Position numbers and translations under genes: made by a program. Shown piece after piece: positions 9,164 to 16,665 of a stretch of 64,000 nt of DNA. This DNA comes from Bariatricus massiliensis. Lineage in GTDB: Bacteria > Bacillota > Clostridia > Lachnospirales > Lachnospiraceae. The stretch is taken from the NCBI RefSeq assembly GCF_900086725.1, contig NZ_LT574838.1, positions 1,313,617 through 1,377,616 of the forward strand, read 5' to 3'. Numbering within the stretch: the first letter of the stretch is position 1; the number at the start of each line of letters is the position of its first letter. The notes beneath the pieces were generated by a model. The model was given only the letters and a program-made list of their open reading frames with translations, was not told the origin of the DNA and did not search any database.

Positions 9164-10162
9164 TTATTCCTTTACCATTTTAATCCACTCATCAATATTT
9201 GTCTCATCGATATAAGCGATACCTGTATCGACTTTCTTCGGAATATCGATACCGATATGTTTCTGCCACATCATCAATACTGCCATGGAGCCCTGCATCT
9301 GCGGGATTGTGGAGGATGTTGCGGAGATGGTGCCTGTCTTGACATAATCAAGAATTTCAATCAGGTTATCCATAGCAACGAAAGTCACTTCTCCTGCTTT
9401 ACCGGCTTCTTCGATTGCTGCCGCAACTCCTGAGCCACATGCATCACAGTTCAAGAATCCCTTAAGGTCAGGATTTGCTGCCAGAACGGCTGCTGCCTGA
9501 GACTGTGCTTCTTCTACGTTATCGTTGTCAATACCACCGTCTACCACTTCGATTTTCGGATATTTTGCCAGTGCATCCAAGTGTGCCTGATATCTCTCTG
9601 CATGGTTTGGAGCTGACGGGAACCCTTGCATAACTGCAACCTTTCCTTCCTCGCCAATCAACTCTGCCAGCTTGTCAGCCGCGATAGTTGCCTGCTCTTT
9701 GAAGTCGTTTCCTACAGAAGTAAGGTTGCTGCCTTCCGGTGTAGGTGCATCGAACAAAATAACCGGAATTCCCTGAGCCTCGATCTCTTCTATAACAGAT
9801 TTACTTCCGTCGTAGTCAACCGGGTCAAGCGCGATACCGTCCGGTTTCGTCGCGGCCGCCTGCTCTAATACGGAGTTCTGCTCTGCAACATCGGATTTCT
9901 GAGGCGCACGGTAATCAATCTTTACCTTCACGCCCAGCTGGTCTGACAGTGCATCAGCCTGAATCTGTGCCCCTTTATTAACTTCGTCGAACCACGCATG
10001 TACCGTCTTTGGAACGATGACAAAGGTCAAATCTTCCCCTGTCGTTGTTTTCTTCTCTCCCTCAGAACCGCCGCTTTCTTTGCTTGAGCCCTGATTACAG
10101 CCTAACAGCATGGCAGACGCCATCGCCGCTACGAGAATTACTGATAAAATTTTCTTCTTCAT
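9164..10162 (-). CDS. CUT2 sugar ABC importer, substrate-binding lipoprotein (RbsB family)
   Basis: 332 residues. The N-terminus is a lipoprotein signal (MKKKILSVILVAAMASAMLLGC), so it should be anchored outside the cytoplasmic membrane through the cysteine. The mature part is a type-1 periplasmic-binding-protein fold (PBP1/LacI-like), with hallmark stretches such as DGIALDPVDYDG, TSVGNDFKEQ and NCDACGSGVAAAIEEAG. It delivers the sugar to the permease at 6563-7564. It is the first gene of the 10162-to-2313 operon, with RBS AAGGAGG and a candidate promoter just upstream. Ligand not determinable; tetritol/tetrulose is suggested only by downstream enzymes. Confidence 0.92.
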   Translation of the reverse strand: MKKKILSVILVAAMASAMLLGCNQGSSKESGGSEGEKKTTTGEDLTFVIVPKTVHAWFDEVNKGAQIQADALSDQLGVKVKIDYRAPQKSDVAEQNSVLEQAAATKPDGIALDPVDYDGSKSVIEEIEAQGIPVILFDAPTPEGSNLTSVGNDFKEQATIAADKLAELIGEEGKVAVMQGFPSAPNHAERYQAHLDALAKYPKIEVVDGGIDNDNVEEAQSQAAAVLAANPDLKGFLNCDACGSGVAAAIEEAGKAGEVTFVAMDNLIEILDYVKTGTISATSSTIPQMQGSMAVLMMWQKHIGIDIPKKVDTGIAYIDETNIDEWIKMVKE

Positions 10163-10212
10163 ATGCTTTCCTCCTTAACATAATATTTTCTTCCGTTCAT
10201 GAAAGTAATTAC

Positions 10213-10241
10213 ATTATAACGACGATGGACGACAAATCCAA
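10213..10241 (-). promoter_or_regulatory. Candidate promoter of importer operon A
   Basis: On the minus strand a consensus -10 TATAAT (10213-10218) is preceded, at 17 bases, by TTGGAT (10236-10241), a weak -35. It is about 50 bases upstream of the receptor gene. The weak -35 is compatible with activator dependence, for example on the AraC-type regulator encoded at 13643-15259, but no binding site was identified. Confidence 0.55.
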
Positions 10242-10329
10242 TGCGAAAAAATTTAGAATTGGTGGGAGAATTTTATGGACATTGCCACATCTTTCAGAAA
10301 TGTTTACAACGGTATTTGATAAAATAAAA

Positions 10330-10369
10330 GCAACGAATAAGCGATTGCTTCTACATGCTCATTCGTTGC
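10330..10369 (-). terminator. Rho-independent terminator after the 10397-10987 gene
   Basis: 13-base stem (arms 10330-10342 and 10357-10369, one G-U pair). On the minus strand it is followed by TTTTATTTTATC. It lies just past the stop codon of the small membrane protein gene and upstream of the next operon's promoter. Confidence 0.75.
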
Positions 10370-10396
10370 ACTTTTATATTTTAATATATCTGTGAG

Positions 10397-10987
10397 TCAT
10401 TCAAAGAATTTTATTATTTGAAACTCACCTTGATTTATGATTATATAATATCCAACCGGCCTATCTCCTGAATATAAATGATGCCTGCCATAATAATCGA
10501 CAAATTTAAGGTACAAGTCACACTCTTCCATTTTTTCAAAATGTGAAACAATATTTTTTTCTGTTATTTCCTTCTGCGCCAAAAATACCTTTCCACCTTT
10601 AGTACTTCCCGCCAAACTGATTTCCACGTCTTTGGCAGTAATTTGCCCGTACGTATATAAAGCAGTAATACTGTCAAAACTTCCAAAGTGCCTCTCCGTA
10701 TATATCCCTGCTCCAATTAGTCCGATGATGCCCAGCACACATAACAAATGAATGCCTATATAGTATATTCGCTTCAACCTATATCTCAACACTTCACAGT
10801 TTAACATAAAGATAAACAAGATAAAAATTGCCAACATAAACTGATATACAATATGGTTCTTCAAGCAAATCCAAACAGAAATAAGCATCAACACTACTGT
10901 AACGCAAACTCTCGCCGTGGGTGTTAAAAAATGCCAGATTATTGATGAAAGCTTTCTTTGATTATAGCGTTCTTCAAAATCACTCAA
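10397..10987 (-). CDS. Unrecognised membrane protein with soluble C-terminal part
   Basis: 196 residues, not recognised. Hydrophobic stretches near residues 27-45, 49-65 and 75-95 suggest three membrane helices in the N-terminal half. The C-terminal ~100 residues are polar, with no motif I know (it contains DSITALYTYGQITAKDVEISLAG and ends in GEFQIIKFFE). The start appears to be TTG with GAGG seven bases upstream; no in-frame ATG exists nearby. It has its own terminator and is separated by about 220 bases from the signalling operon upstream. Base composition is lower in GC than its neighbours, so recent acquisition is possible. Confidence 0.6.
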   Translation of the reverse strand: MSDFEERYNQRKLSSIIWHFLTPTARVCVTVVLMLISVWICLKNHIVYQFMLAIFILFIFMLNCEVLRYRLKRIYYIGIHLLCVLGIIGLIGAGIYTERHFGSFDSITALYTYGQITAKDVEISLAGSTKGGKVFLAQKEITEKNIVSHFEKMEECDLYLKFVDYYGRHHLYSGDRPVGYYIIINQGEFQIIKFFE

Positions 10988-11210
10988 TTTCTTACCTCAT
11001 ATTACCGCTTCTATGGTCGTGTCTCTATTCCTGCATAAATCTCGATTCTACATCCAACACTGTATCAACGTCACTACCTATCGCTTTAAAATCATTTAAT
11101 ACTGCAACCTTTCCATGAATCAAAATTGAGAACTGTTTTCGCAATTATCTATAGATAATTATACCATAAATATAAGGATATTCCTACGTAATTTCCTTTC
11201 TGCTCTTCCA

Positions 11211-12620
11211 CTATACAGCGATAAACCGGTCGCTGATATCTCCCATATATTCGTCTCTCGACTTAATCACTACCACGCACGTCCCTCCCGCGGCAATTTT
11301 TTTCATATAAGACTTCACCAGTGAAACTCCATAAGTGTCACACTGTACAAACGGCTCCAAAAGAATCATGACTCTAGAGTTATACACATGCCACCGCTCC
11401 AGCGTCAATACAATCCTGTCGTTGACTCCCAGCGCCCGGATCCGGTCGCCGCTTCCCACTCCGCTCTGCCCGATTTCCTTCTCCAGCATTTTCACCAGTT
11501 TATGCTCCGCCATGGTATATTCCAGCGACGAAAGTTTATTGAGCGAGGGCACTAAAAGATTTTCTCCCACCGACATGCTTGGCAGAAGCTCTTCCATGTC
11601 CCCCAGACGAGCCACAGAGACAATCCCGCTTCTTACGCAGTCCGTAATATCCCGAAAGTCACATATCTCTTCCCCCAATATCCTCTCCACACCTTCCTTA
11701 CAGCTCCGCCCGGAAAGCACAGCGAAGATATGCTCCTTTTCCCTGCGGTTAAGCGCGAGTATGGTCACGATTTCTCCTTTATGAAACGTAAATCCTAACT
11801 CCTTGCCTTTTCCCGTAATCACGTGGTTCACTTTGTAGATTCGCTCCTTCTCCCCGTTCGTCTCCACATTCATTCTGTCCAGCGAATGTTTCTTCGTTCG
11901 AATACTTGTGCCCAGCATAAAGCTCTCCAAATGCCGGATGTCCTTTACCTCATCTCTTCGACATTTTTTAACGATTCTCCCTTTTTTGAAAATGATAAGT
12001 CTTTCCGCCAAAATACTGGTTATCATGTCGGAATGGTTGTTGATGACCACAGTCATCCTGCCGCAGATGAGACGCTTAAGCTCTCTCTTGAACTGTACGA
12101 TTTCTTCCGCCGAAAACCCTTCGAATTCGTCTTCGATTACCAATATCTTTGCACGCCTGAAATAAGCCTTGGCCACATCCACAAGGCGTTTTTCCAGCTC
12201 AGTCAAATCACGGAGCCGTTTTAGCGGATCTATCCCGAGGCGCAGTTCATCGAACAAATCTTGTATCTCCTTGGCCAGCCGCTTTTTCCGCAGCATGACA
12301 AAAGGTGACTGAGCGCCCACCAGTCCAATATATTCAGCGGCCGACCAGTCTTCGATGCGGTAATTGGAATCCACAATCTTATAGACCGTATCCGCCAGTT
12401 CCTCGGAGGACACAATTCTTCTGCCGCATACACTGACAATACCACTGTCATATCTCTGCCCACCTGTCAGTATCTCCACAAGAAGCTCTTTCCCTGACCC
12501 GGCCAGACCAGAAAAACCGGTGATTTCTCCCTCCAGCAGGTAAAGGGATATATAGTCGAGCCCCCTGCCGTTCTCCCCTGCATAATTCATCTCCTGAATC
12601 CGCAGTATTTCTCTTTTCAT
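11211..12620 (-). CDS. RbsA-like tandem ABC protein with degenerate nucleotide sites (pseudo-ATPase)
   Basis: About 469 residues from ATG 12620 (a GTG at 12644, overlapping the kinase gene, is the alternative; neither has a well-spaced RBS). The overall layout aligns with two-domain RbsA ATPases, but the key residues are changed. P-loop 1 reads GLAGSGKE, with Glu replacing Ser/Thr. The first signature is LTELEKRLVDVAKA instead of LSGGQ-like. The first Walker B is VIEDEFEG, with the Asp-Glu order lost. In domain 2 the P-loop is ALNRREKE, the signature is GVNDRIVLTL and Walker B is ILLEPF, lacking the Asp. ATP hydrolysis is therefore unlikely. No permease is adjacent. It is the third gene of the regulator-kinase operon, four bases after the kinase stop, so a signalling or transporter-docking role is inferred. 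Confidence 0.8.
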   Translation of the reverse strand: MKREILRIQEMNYAGENGRGLDYISLYLLEGEITGFSGLAGSGKELLVEILTGGQRYDSGIVSVCGRRIVSSEELADTVYKIVDSNYRIEDWSAAEYIGLVGAQSPFVMLRKKRLAKEIQDLFDELRLGIDPLKRLRDLTELEKRLVDVAKAYFRRAKILVIEDEFEGFSAEEIVQFKRELKRLICGRMTVVINNHSDMITSILAERLIIFKKGRIVKKCRRDEVKDIRHLESFMLGTSIRTKKHSLDRMNVETNGEKERIYKVNHVITGKGKELGFTFHKGEIVTILALNRREKEHIFAVLSGRSCKEGVERILGEEICDFRDITDCVRSGIVSVARLGDMEELLPSMSVGENLLVPSLNKLSSLEYTMAEHKLVKMLEKEIGQSGVGSGDRIRALGVNDRIVLTLERWHVYNSRVMILLEPFVQCDTYGVSLVKSYMKKIAAGGTCVVVIKSRDEYMGDISDRFIAV

Positions 12621-12624
12621 CTCC

Positions 12625-13629
12625 CTATTCCACTTTCCTTTCACTGCTGGCTGGAACCGTGATTTCTACATCCGTCCCCTGATTCGGCGTACTGTACACG
12701 CTGAGTCCATACTCTTCTCCAAAAAGAAGCTGAATCCGCTTGTGGATGTTCGGCAGTCCGATTCCCGTATTCGTCTGGCTTTTTCCATCTTTGACCCTTG
12801 CCACCATACCAGAATGTATACACTCATTTAACTCCGCAAGCGTCCTGCCGTCCATACCTTTGCCATTATCCGATACCGTTATAATCAGGTTCTTTTCCGT
12901 GACAATAATCTCTATCGTCACCTTCCCGCCTTCCAGCTTTTCCTCCAGTCCGTGAAAAATGGCGTTCTCGACCACAGGCTGTATAATCAGCTTGGGAATA
13001 CGGAATTCGTAAGCAACTTCATCTTCCTCATCGATAAAGATTTCCATAGAGAACCGGTTATTGAAGCGGTACCGCTGAATCATCATATAATTCTCAATAT
13101 TATTCAATTCGTCACGCAGCGTGACCAGACTCCCCTTTCGGCTGATGCTGTACCGGAAAAAGGCGGACAAGGCCTCCATCATCTTCGCAATCTCCGTATT
13201 GCCGTCAATCAATGCCTGTCCCCGGACAGACTCCAGCGTATTGTACAAGAAATGAGGGTTGATCTGGCTCTGCAGCGCGGTAAGCTCCGCTTCCTTGTCA
13301 AAGAATTCGGCTGAATTTTTTCTCGTGCGCTCCTCTGCGTGCTTATTCATCAGCAGTTTTATTTTCTTGATATAAGGTATCTCGGCGGACGCCCCGGCCA
13401 GCCTTTCATCACTTCCATTTTCCCTAATACAGGCTTCCAGTGTCGCGTCCAGCTCTCTTAGGGGCTTCATGATATTCCACATGACCGACACAATAAAAAC
13501 ACTCTCTCCTATAATGCATACGCCGATAAGAACTCCCGGAGTCCCTCCCCACATCAATAGAAGCAGAAGTAACACTACAAATACACATTGTATAACTAAA
13601 TATTTCTTAATACGTTTAGTTAAGTCCAT
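12625..13629 (-). CDS. Sensor histidine kinase (YesM/LytS type) without extracellular domain
   Basis: 334 residues. Two closely spaced membrane helices (about 11-27 and 33-52) have almost no loop between them. A short linker follows, then the His_kinase domain with phospho-acceptor His126 in LQSQINPHFLYNTLE, and a HATPase_c domain with N-box VVENAIFHGL, DNGKGMDG and TGIGLPNIHKR. YesM kinases normally have a large extracellular sensor; here it is missing, so the signal is probably received within the membrane or from a partner protein. The gene is flanked by its regulator (13-base gap) and the pseudo-ATPase, indicating a three-component operon. Confidence 0.9.
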   Translation of the reverse strand: MDLTKRIKKYLVIQCVFVVLLLLLLMWGGTPGVLIGVCIIGESVFIVSVMWNIMKPLRELDATLEACIRENGSDERLAGASAEIPYIKKIKLLMNKHAEERTRKNSAEFFDKEAELTALQSQINPHFLYNTLESVRGQALIDGNTEIAKMMEALSAFFRYSISRKGSLVTLRDELNNIENYMMIQRYRFNNRFSMEIFIDEEDEVAYEFRIPKLIIQPVVENAIFHGLEEKLEGGKVTIEIIVTEKNLIITVSDNGKGMDGRTLAELNECIHSGMVARVKDGKSQTNTGIGLPNIHKRIQLLFGEEYGLSVYSTPNQGTDVEITVPASSERKVE

Positions 13630-13642
13630 ATGCTGCCCTCTC

Positions 13643-15259
13643 TTATGAATGGAGCTTGCGGTAAAGCGCCGGCTTTACTCCCACTGTCTTCGAAAAAATC
13701 TGGCTGAAATATCTGGAGTCTTTATAGCCCACCTTTTCCGCCACAGCCGCTATCGTCTCGTTGCCCTCCCGCAGCATCTTCTTCGCCATCTCCATTCTTA
13801 TGTTGACCAGATAAGCGCTGAAATTCATTCCCGTCTCCTTCTTGAACAAAACACTAAAGTAAACCGGATTTAATTCTACGATGCCGGCAATATCTTCCAA
13901 TGTTATTTTTTCTGCGTAGTTATCGTCCACATACTGCTTTGCCTGACGGATAGGACGGGTGGACTCTGTCTCCAGAATTTTAAGGCTCATAGTCAGATAA
14001 TCCCCGAGATTCTGTTTTAAAAGCTCTTTCAGTTTGGTTATGGAATAGCACTGGTTGACGGAGGCAAACAAAAACTCTTTTAAATCGTCACTTTCCCGGC
14101 TCTGTACCTCTACATGTTCAAAAAAGTAGCTGATAATCTCCTCAGCCAAAGGGTAACAAAGGGAAAAGTCCAAGTCCTCTTTCAACATGAACGGGCTATA
14201 TATCTGATTGACCGACTGCTCAAGCCCCTCTCTGGAATAAGTCTCTACCGCCTGTTTAAGTTTCGCTTTGTGAGGCTTTAGATAATCCTCGATCTCCTTT
14301 TCTGTCTCACACCGAAGAATTTCCGCATAGATGAGCCTTCCGGTGCCAAGTTTAATTCGATTACCCGCCGCCACCTGCGCCTCTTCTATAGAATACCGCA
14401 TTTGTGCAAACTCGTTCTTCTCAGTACCCACGCCGATCGTCACCACATATTGCTCAAACCCCATCAAGTAATCTTGGATATCCGACAATATTGCGCCGAT
14501 GACTCCTTTGATTTCCTTGGATTTTTCTGCTTCGTAGTTGAAGAGACAGTAAAGATGCATGCCCGGCTTCTCACATATCAGTTCTTCTTTGGCGTGCCCG
14601 TCCAGATTCTGCTCCACAATTGCCAATACCTTCTCCATAGTAAGCCGGTCCTGCTTTTTATCCGATTTTTCGAAATCAGTGTAGTCCAGCTTGATATCGA
14701 TTCCACGGTAAAGCGCAGCGTCCAACACGACGTGATACGCCTGCTCCATTTCCGTCTGGGACGGAATTTGTTCCTTGTCCATGATGTGGCTCAGTAAGTC
14801 TCTCCTGATAATGTGTTCGCTCACGCTGACCGTACGCCTCATCTCCCGCTCTGCCTTCACTGCCGCACAATCCCGGGACAGTTCTCCCGTCAGCTTTTGA
14901 AGTACCTCGTTCAACTCCGTCTCACTGATAGGCTTCAGCAGGTAGTCATTGACTCCATACTGCAGCGCCCGATGTGCATACTCAAATTCTTTGTAGCCGC
15001 TGATGATGATAAAACGAATATCCTTCGCGATTTCTTTTGTCATACATACCAGATCGAGCCCGTTGATCTTCGGCATCCTGATATCCGTAATCACAATATC
15101 CGGACGCTCGTCCAAAATCACCTGATAAGCGGTCTCGCCATTATCGACCACATCCGTGCAGATCAAGGGAAGTTCATCCCATTTTATTAATCTTTTAATC
15201 AACTGCCCTATGCGGAACTCATCATCCACAATCAGTATTTTCCATTTTCTCTCCTGCAT
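13643..15259 (-). CDS. Two-component response regulator, receiver plus AraC-type DNA-binding domain (YesN type)
   Basis: 538 residues. The N-terminal receiver (about 5-120) has the acidic pair DDE, phospho-acceptor Asp59 in VITDIRMP, the switch Ser in IIISGYKEF and Lys in LLKPISE. A middle region of about 300 residues is variable. The C-terminal AraC/XylS double helix-turn-helix (about 440-538) includes ITLEDIAGIVELNPVYFS and VAEKVGYKDSRYFSQIFSK. It binds DNA and should activate a sugar operon, most simply the importer operon starting at 10162. It is first in the operon and is followed by its kinase. RBS TGAGGAAA. Confidence 0.92.
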   Translation of the reverse strand: MQERKWKILIVDDEFRIGQLIKRLIKWDELPLICTDVVDNGETAYQVILDERPDIVITDIRMPKINGLDLVCMTKEIAKDIRFIIISGYKEFEYAHRALQYGVNDYLLKPISETELNEVLQKLTGELSRDCAAVKAEREMRRTVSVSEHIIRRDLLSHIMDKEQIPSQTEMEQAYHVVLDAALYRGIDIKLDYTDFEKSDKKQDRLTMEKVLAIVEQNLDGHAKEELICEKPGMHLYCLFNYEAEKSKEIKGVIGAILSDIQDYLMGFEQYVVTIGVGTEKNEFAQMRYSIEEAQVAAGNRIKLGTGRLIYAEILRCETEKEIEDYLKPHKAKLKQAVETYSREGLEQSVNQIYSPFMLKEDLDFSLCYPLAEEIISYFFEHVEVQSRESDDLKEFLFASVNQCYSITKLKELLKQNLGDYLTMSLKILETESTRPIRQAKQYVDDNYAEKITLEDIAGIVELNPVYFSVLFKKETGMNFSAYLVNIRMEMAKKMLREGNETIAAVAEKVGYKDSRYFSQIFSKTVGVKPALYRKLHS

Positions 15260-15317
15260 ATTATTTTCCTCATTTTCAGAATAGGTTTCTCTTTTGCCTG
15301 CTAAACTATTAAGTCTA

Positions 15318-15346
15318 AGTGTAGCATAAGTATTTTTTCATTACAA
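15318..15346 (-). promoter_or_regulatory. Candidate promoter of the two-component operon
   Basis: Minus strand TTGTAA (15341-15346), 17-base spacer, TACACT (15318-15323), about 60 bases upstream of the response-regulator start. The 15260-15574 gap contains this promoter and the divergent cold-shock promoter and leader; nothing else was seen there. Confidence 0.55.
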
Positions 15347-15413
15347 ATATAAGTATCCTCACCACCGTAATTTCAGAAATTTAAAATTATTTTCAGAATT
15401 TTCAAAAAATTAC

Positions 15414-15442
15414 TTGACACATCGCATAACCCATGTTAGAGT
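15414..15442 (+). promoter_or_regulatory. Promoter of the cold-shock gene
   Basis: Consensus TTGACA (15414-15419), exact 17-base spacer and TAGAGT (15437-15442). Transcription from here would give an untranslated leader of roughly 125 bases before the ATG at 15575, unusually long and typical of cspA-type mRNAs. Confidence 0.75.
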
Positions 15443-15470
15443 AAAGAAGTATTTTGAATAAGATTTGGAT

Positions 15471-15531
15471 TCACATATTTTTGTAAATCATTTATCTTCA
15501 TTTGATGACTTACAAAAATATGTGATTTTTT
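15471..15531 (+). promoter_or_regulatory. Leader hairpin upstream of cold-shock gene
   Basis: Perfect 16-base inverted repeat (arms 15471-15486 and 15510-15525, 23-base loop) followed at once by TTTTTTATTTTT. It lies inside the predicted cold-shock leader, about 35 bases before the RBS. It has the form of an intrinsic terminator or attenuator. AT-rich arms would melt or re-fold with temperature, so a thermosensing/antitermination role is inferred. It is too far from the divergent gene to serve as that gene's terminator. Confidence 0.7.
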
Positions 15532-15574
15532 ATTTTTATGTTGAAATATAATAAAATATTAGGAGGTATCTTTC

Positions 15575-15778
15575 ATGAATAAAGGTACAGTAAAATGGTT
15601 TAACTCACAAAAGGGATTTGGATTTATCACTAACGAAGCAAACGGAGAAGATGTATTCGTACATTTTTCAGGAATCGCTGCAGAAGGTTTTAAGTCCTTA
15701 GAAGACGGACAGGAAGTAACATTTGATATTACTGCCGGAAGCCGTGGAGATCAGGCCGTTAACGTTTACGTTGCATAA
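15575..15778 (+). CDS. Cold-shock protein (CspA family RNA chaperone)
   Basis: 67 residues, the normal CSD length. Contains both nucleic-acid-binding motifs, KGFGFIT (RNP1-like, about 14-20) and VFVHFSGI (RNP2-like, about 28-35), preceded by the conserved GTVKWFNSQ. It binds single-stranded RNA/DNA and prevents secondary structure, especially after temperature downshift. It has its own promoter, a long hairpin leader, RBS AGGAGGT and a terminator immediately after, so it is monocistronic. Confidence 0.96.
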   Translation: MNKGTVKWFNSQKGFGFITNEANGEDVFVHFSGIAAEGFKSLEDGQEVTFDITAGSRGDQAVNVYVA

Positions 15779-15793
15779 GTAAATGAAACTTAA

Positions 15794-15837
15794 AACAGCA
15801 CCCAGCGCCATCATTAGCGCGAGGGTGCTGTTTTTTT
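15794..15837 (+). terminator. Terminator of the cold-shock gene
   Basis: Perfect 10-base stem AACAGCACCC/GGGTGCTGTT (15794-15803 and 15823-15832) with an inner GCGC/GCGC pair, then a run of T. Its presence argues against the upstream ATG 15783 as the start of the following gene. Confidence 0.88.
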
Positions 15838-15869
15838 ATAACATATGTCTTATTTGGGAGATGGCTTAT

Positions 15870-16559
15870 ATGATTAATTTGGATATGCAAGATTTGAATA
15901 GAGCTACAATGAAACATCTAATAAAAAACATTGAAACTGGAATGTCTTTATCAGAGATTAGAAGAATTTGCGAAAAATTTATGCTTGATAATGGCGCAGA
16001 TTCCTTTTGGTATTGGAATATAGGGGCATTTGTTTTTGCTGGTGATGAAACTACTGTCTCTGTATCGGGAAAAGACTATCAGACCTCCGAGCGGATAATC
16101 GGCCTCAACGATATTATTACCGTTGATTTAAGTCCTCAGAATAACAATATATGGGGCGACTATGCAAGAACAATTATTATTGAGGATGGAAAAGTTATTG
16201 ATAAAATAGAAAATATTCGTAACAGCGAGTGGAAGCAAGGTTTACAAATGGAACAATATTTGCATAAATTACTAATTGAAAATGCTGCTCCTGATATGAC
16301 TTTTGAAGAATTGTATTATTTCATAAATGACGTTATATCGAATCATGGTTTTTTGAATTTAGATTTCGCGGGAAATTTAGGACACTCTATTGTAGAGGAC
16401 AAAAACGATAGGATTTATACCGAAAAAGGAAACAAAGCGAAATTATCCGAAGTAAAAATGTTTACGTTTGAGCCACATATAAGTACCCCTAATTCTAAAT
16501 ATGGATATAAACTGGAAGATATCTATTACTTTAGAAAAGGAAAGTTAGAAAAATTGTAA
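15870..16559 (+). CDS. M24 (Xaa-Pro aminopeptidase-like) metallopeptidase domain protein
   Basis: 229 residues from ATG 15870, chosen because GGGAG lies nine bases upstream; an in-frame ATG at 15783 would run through the preceding terminator. It is a stand-alone creatinase/aminopeptidase-P catalytic fold without the N-terminal domain of full Xaa-Pro peptidases. All five dinuclear-metal ligands look present: the two Asp in VDLSPQNNNIWGDYAR, His in GNLGHSI, Glu in FEPHI and Glu in KLEDIYYF. It may be a small aminopeptidase or a related hydrolase. AT-rich composition differs from most neighbours. Confidence 0.8.
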   Translation: MINLDMQDLNRATMKHLIKNIETGMSLSEIRRICEKFMLDNGADSFWYWNIGAFVFAGDETTVSVSGKDYQTSERIIGLNDIITVDLSPQNNNIWGDYARTIIIEDGKVIDKIENIRNSEWKQGLQMEQYLHKLLIENAAPDMTFEELYYFINDVISNHGFLNLDFAGNLGHSIVEDKNDRIYTEKGNKAKLSEVKMFTFEPHISTPNSKYGYKLEDIYYFRKGKLEKL

Positions 16560-16621
16560 ATTCTTATTTATGGGGACATTTTCCACGAACCAGCACACGT
16601 GATGAGAAATGGAGACTTTAC

Positions 16622-16651
16622 ACGCCCTGTCTTCTGACGAAAACAGGGCGT
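16622..16651. terminator. Hairpin between convergent genes
   Basis: Nine-base perfect inverted repeat ACGCCCTGT/ACAGGGCGT (16622-16630, 16643-16651) between the convergent M24 and aldo/keto reductase genes. No clear T-run on either strand, so termination is only a guess. Confidence 0.4.
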
Positions 16652-16665
16652 AGCACAATTCCTTT

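Noticed and set aside
10988..11160. Short open frame on the minus strand ending ...AIGSDVDTVLDVESRFMQE
   Set aside because: Reads somewhat protein-like over about 38 codons but has no good start codon or RBS; possibly a gene remnant, not supportable.
15783..15869. Upstream ATG extension of the M24 peptidase gene
   Set aside because: Would translate through the cold-shock terminator and has no RBS; ATG 15870 has a well-spaced one.
16570..16615. GGGGACATTTTCCACGAACC stretch resembling an insertion-sequence end
   Set aside because: No matching inverted partner, no transposase and no duplication nearby; could not be assigned from sequence alone.
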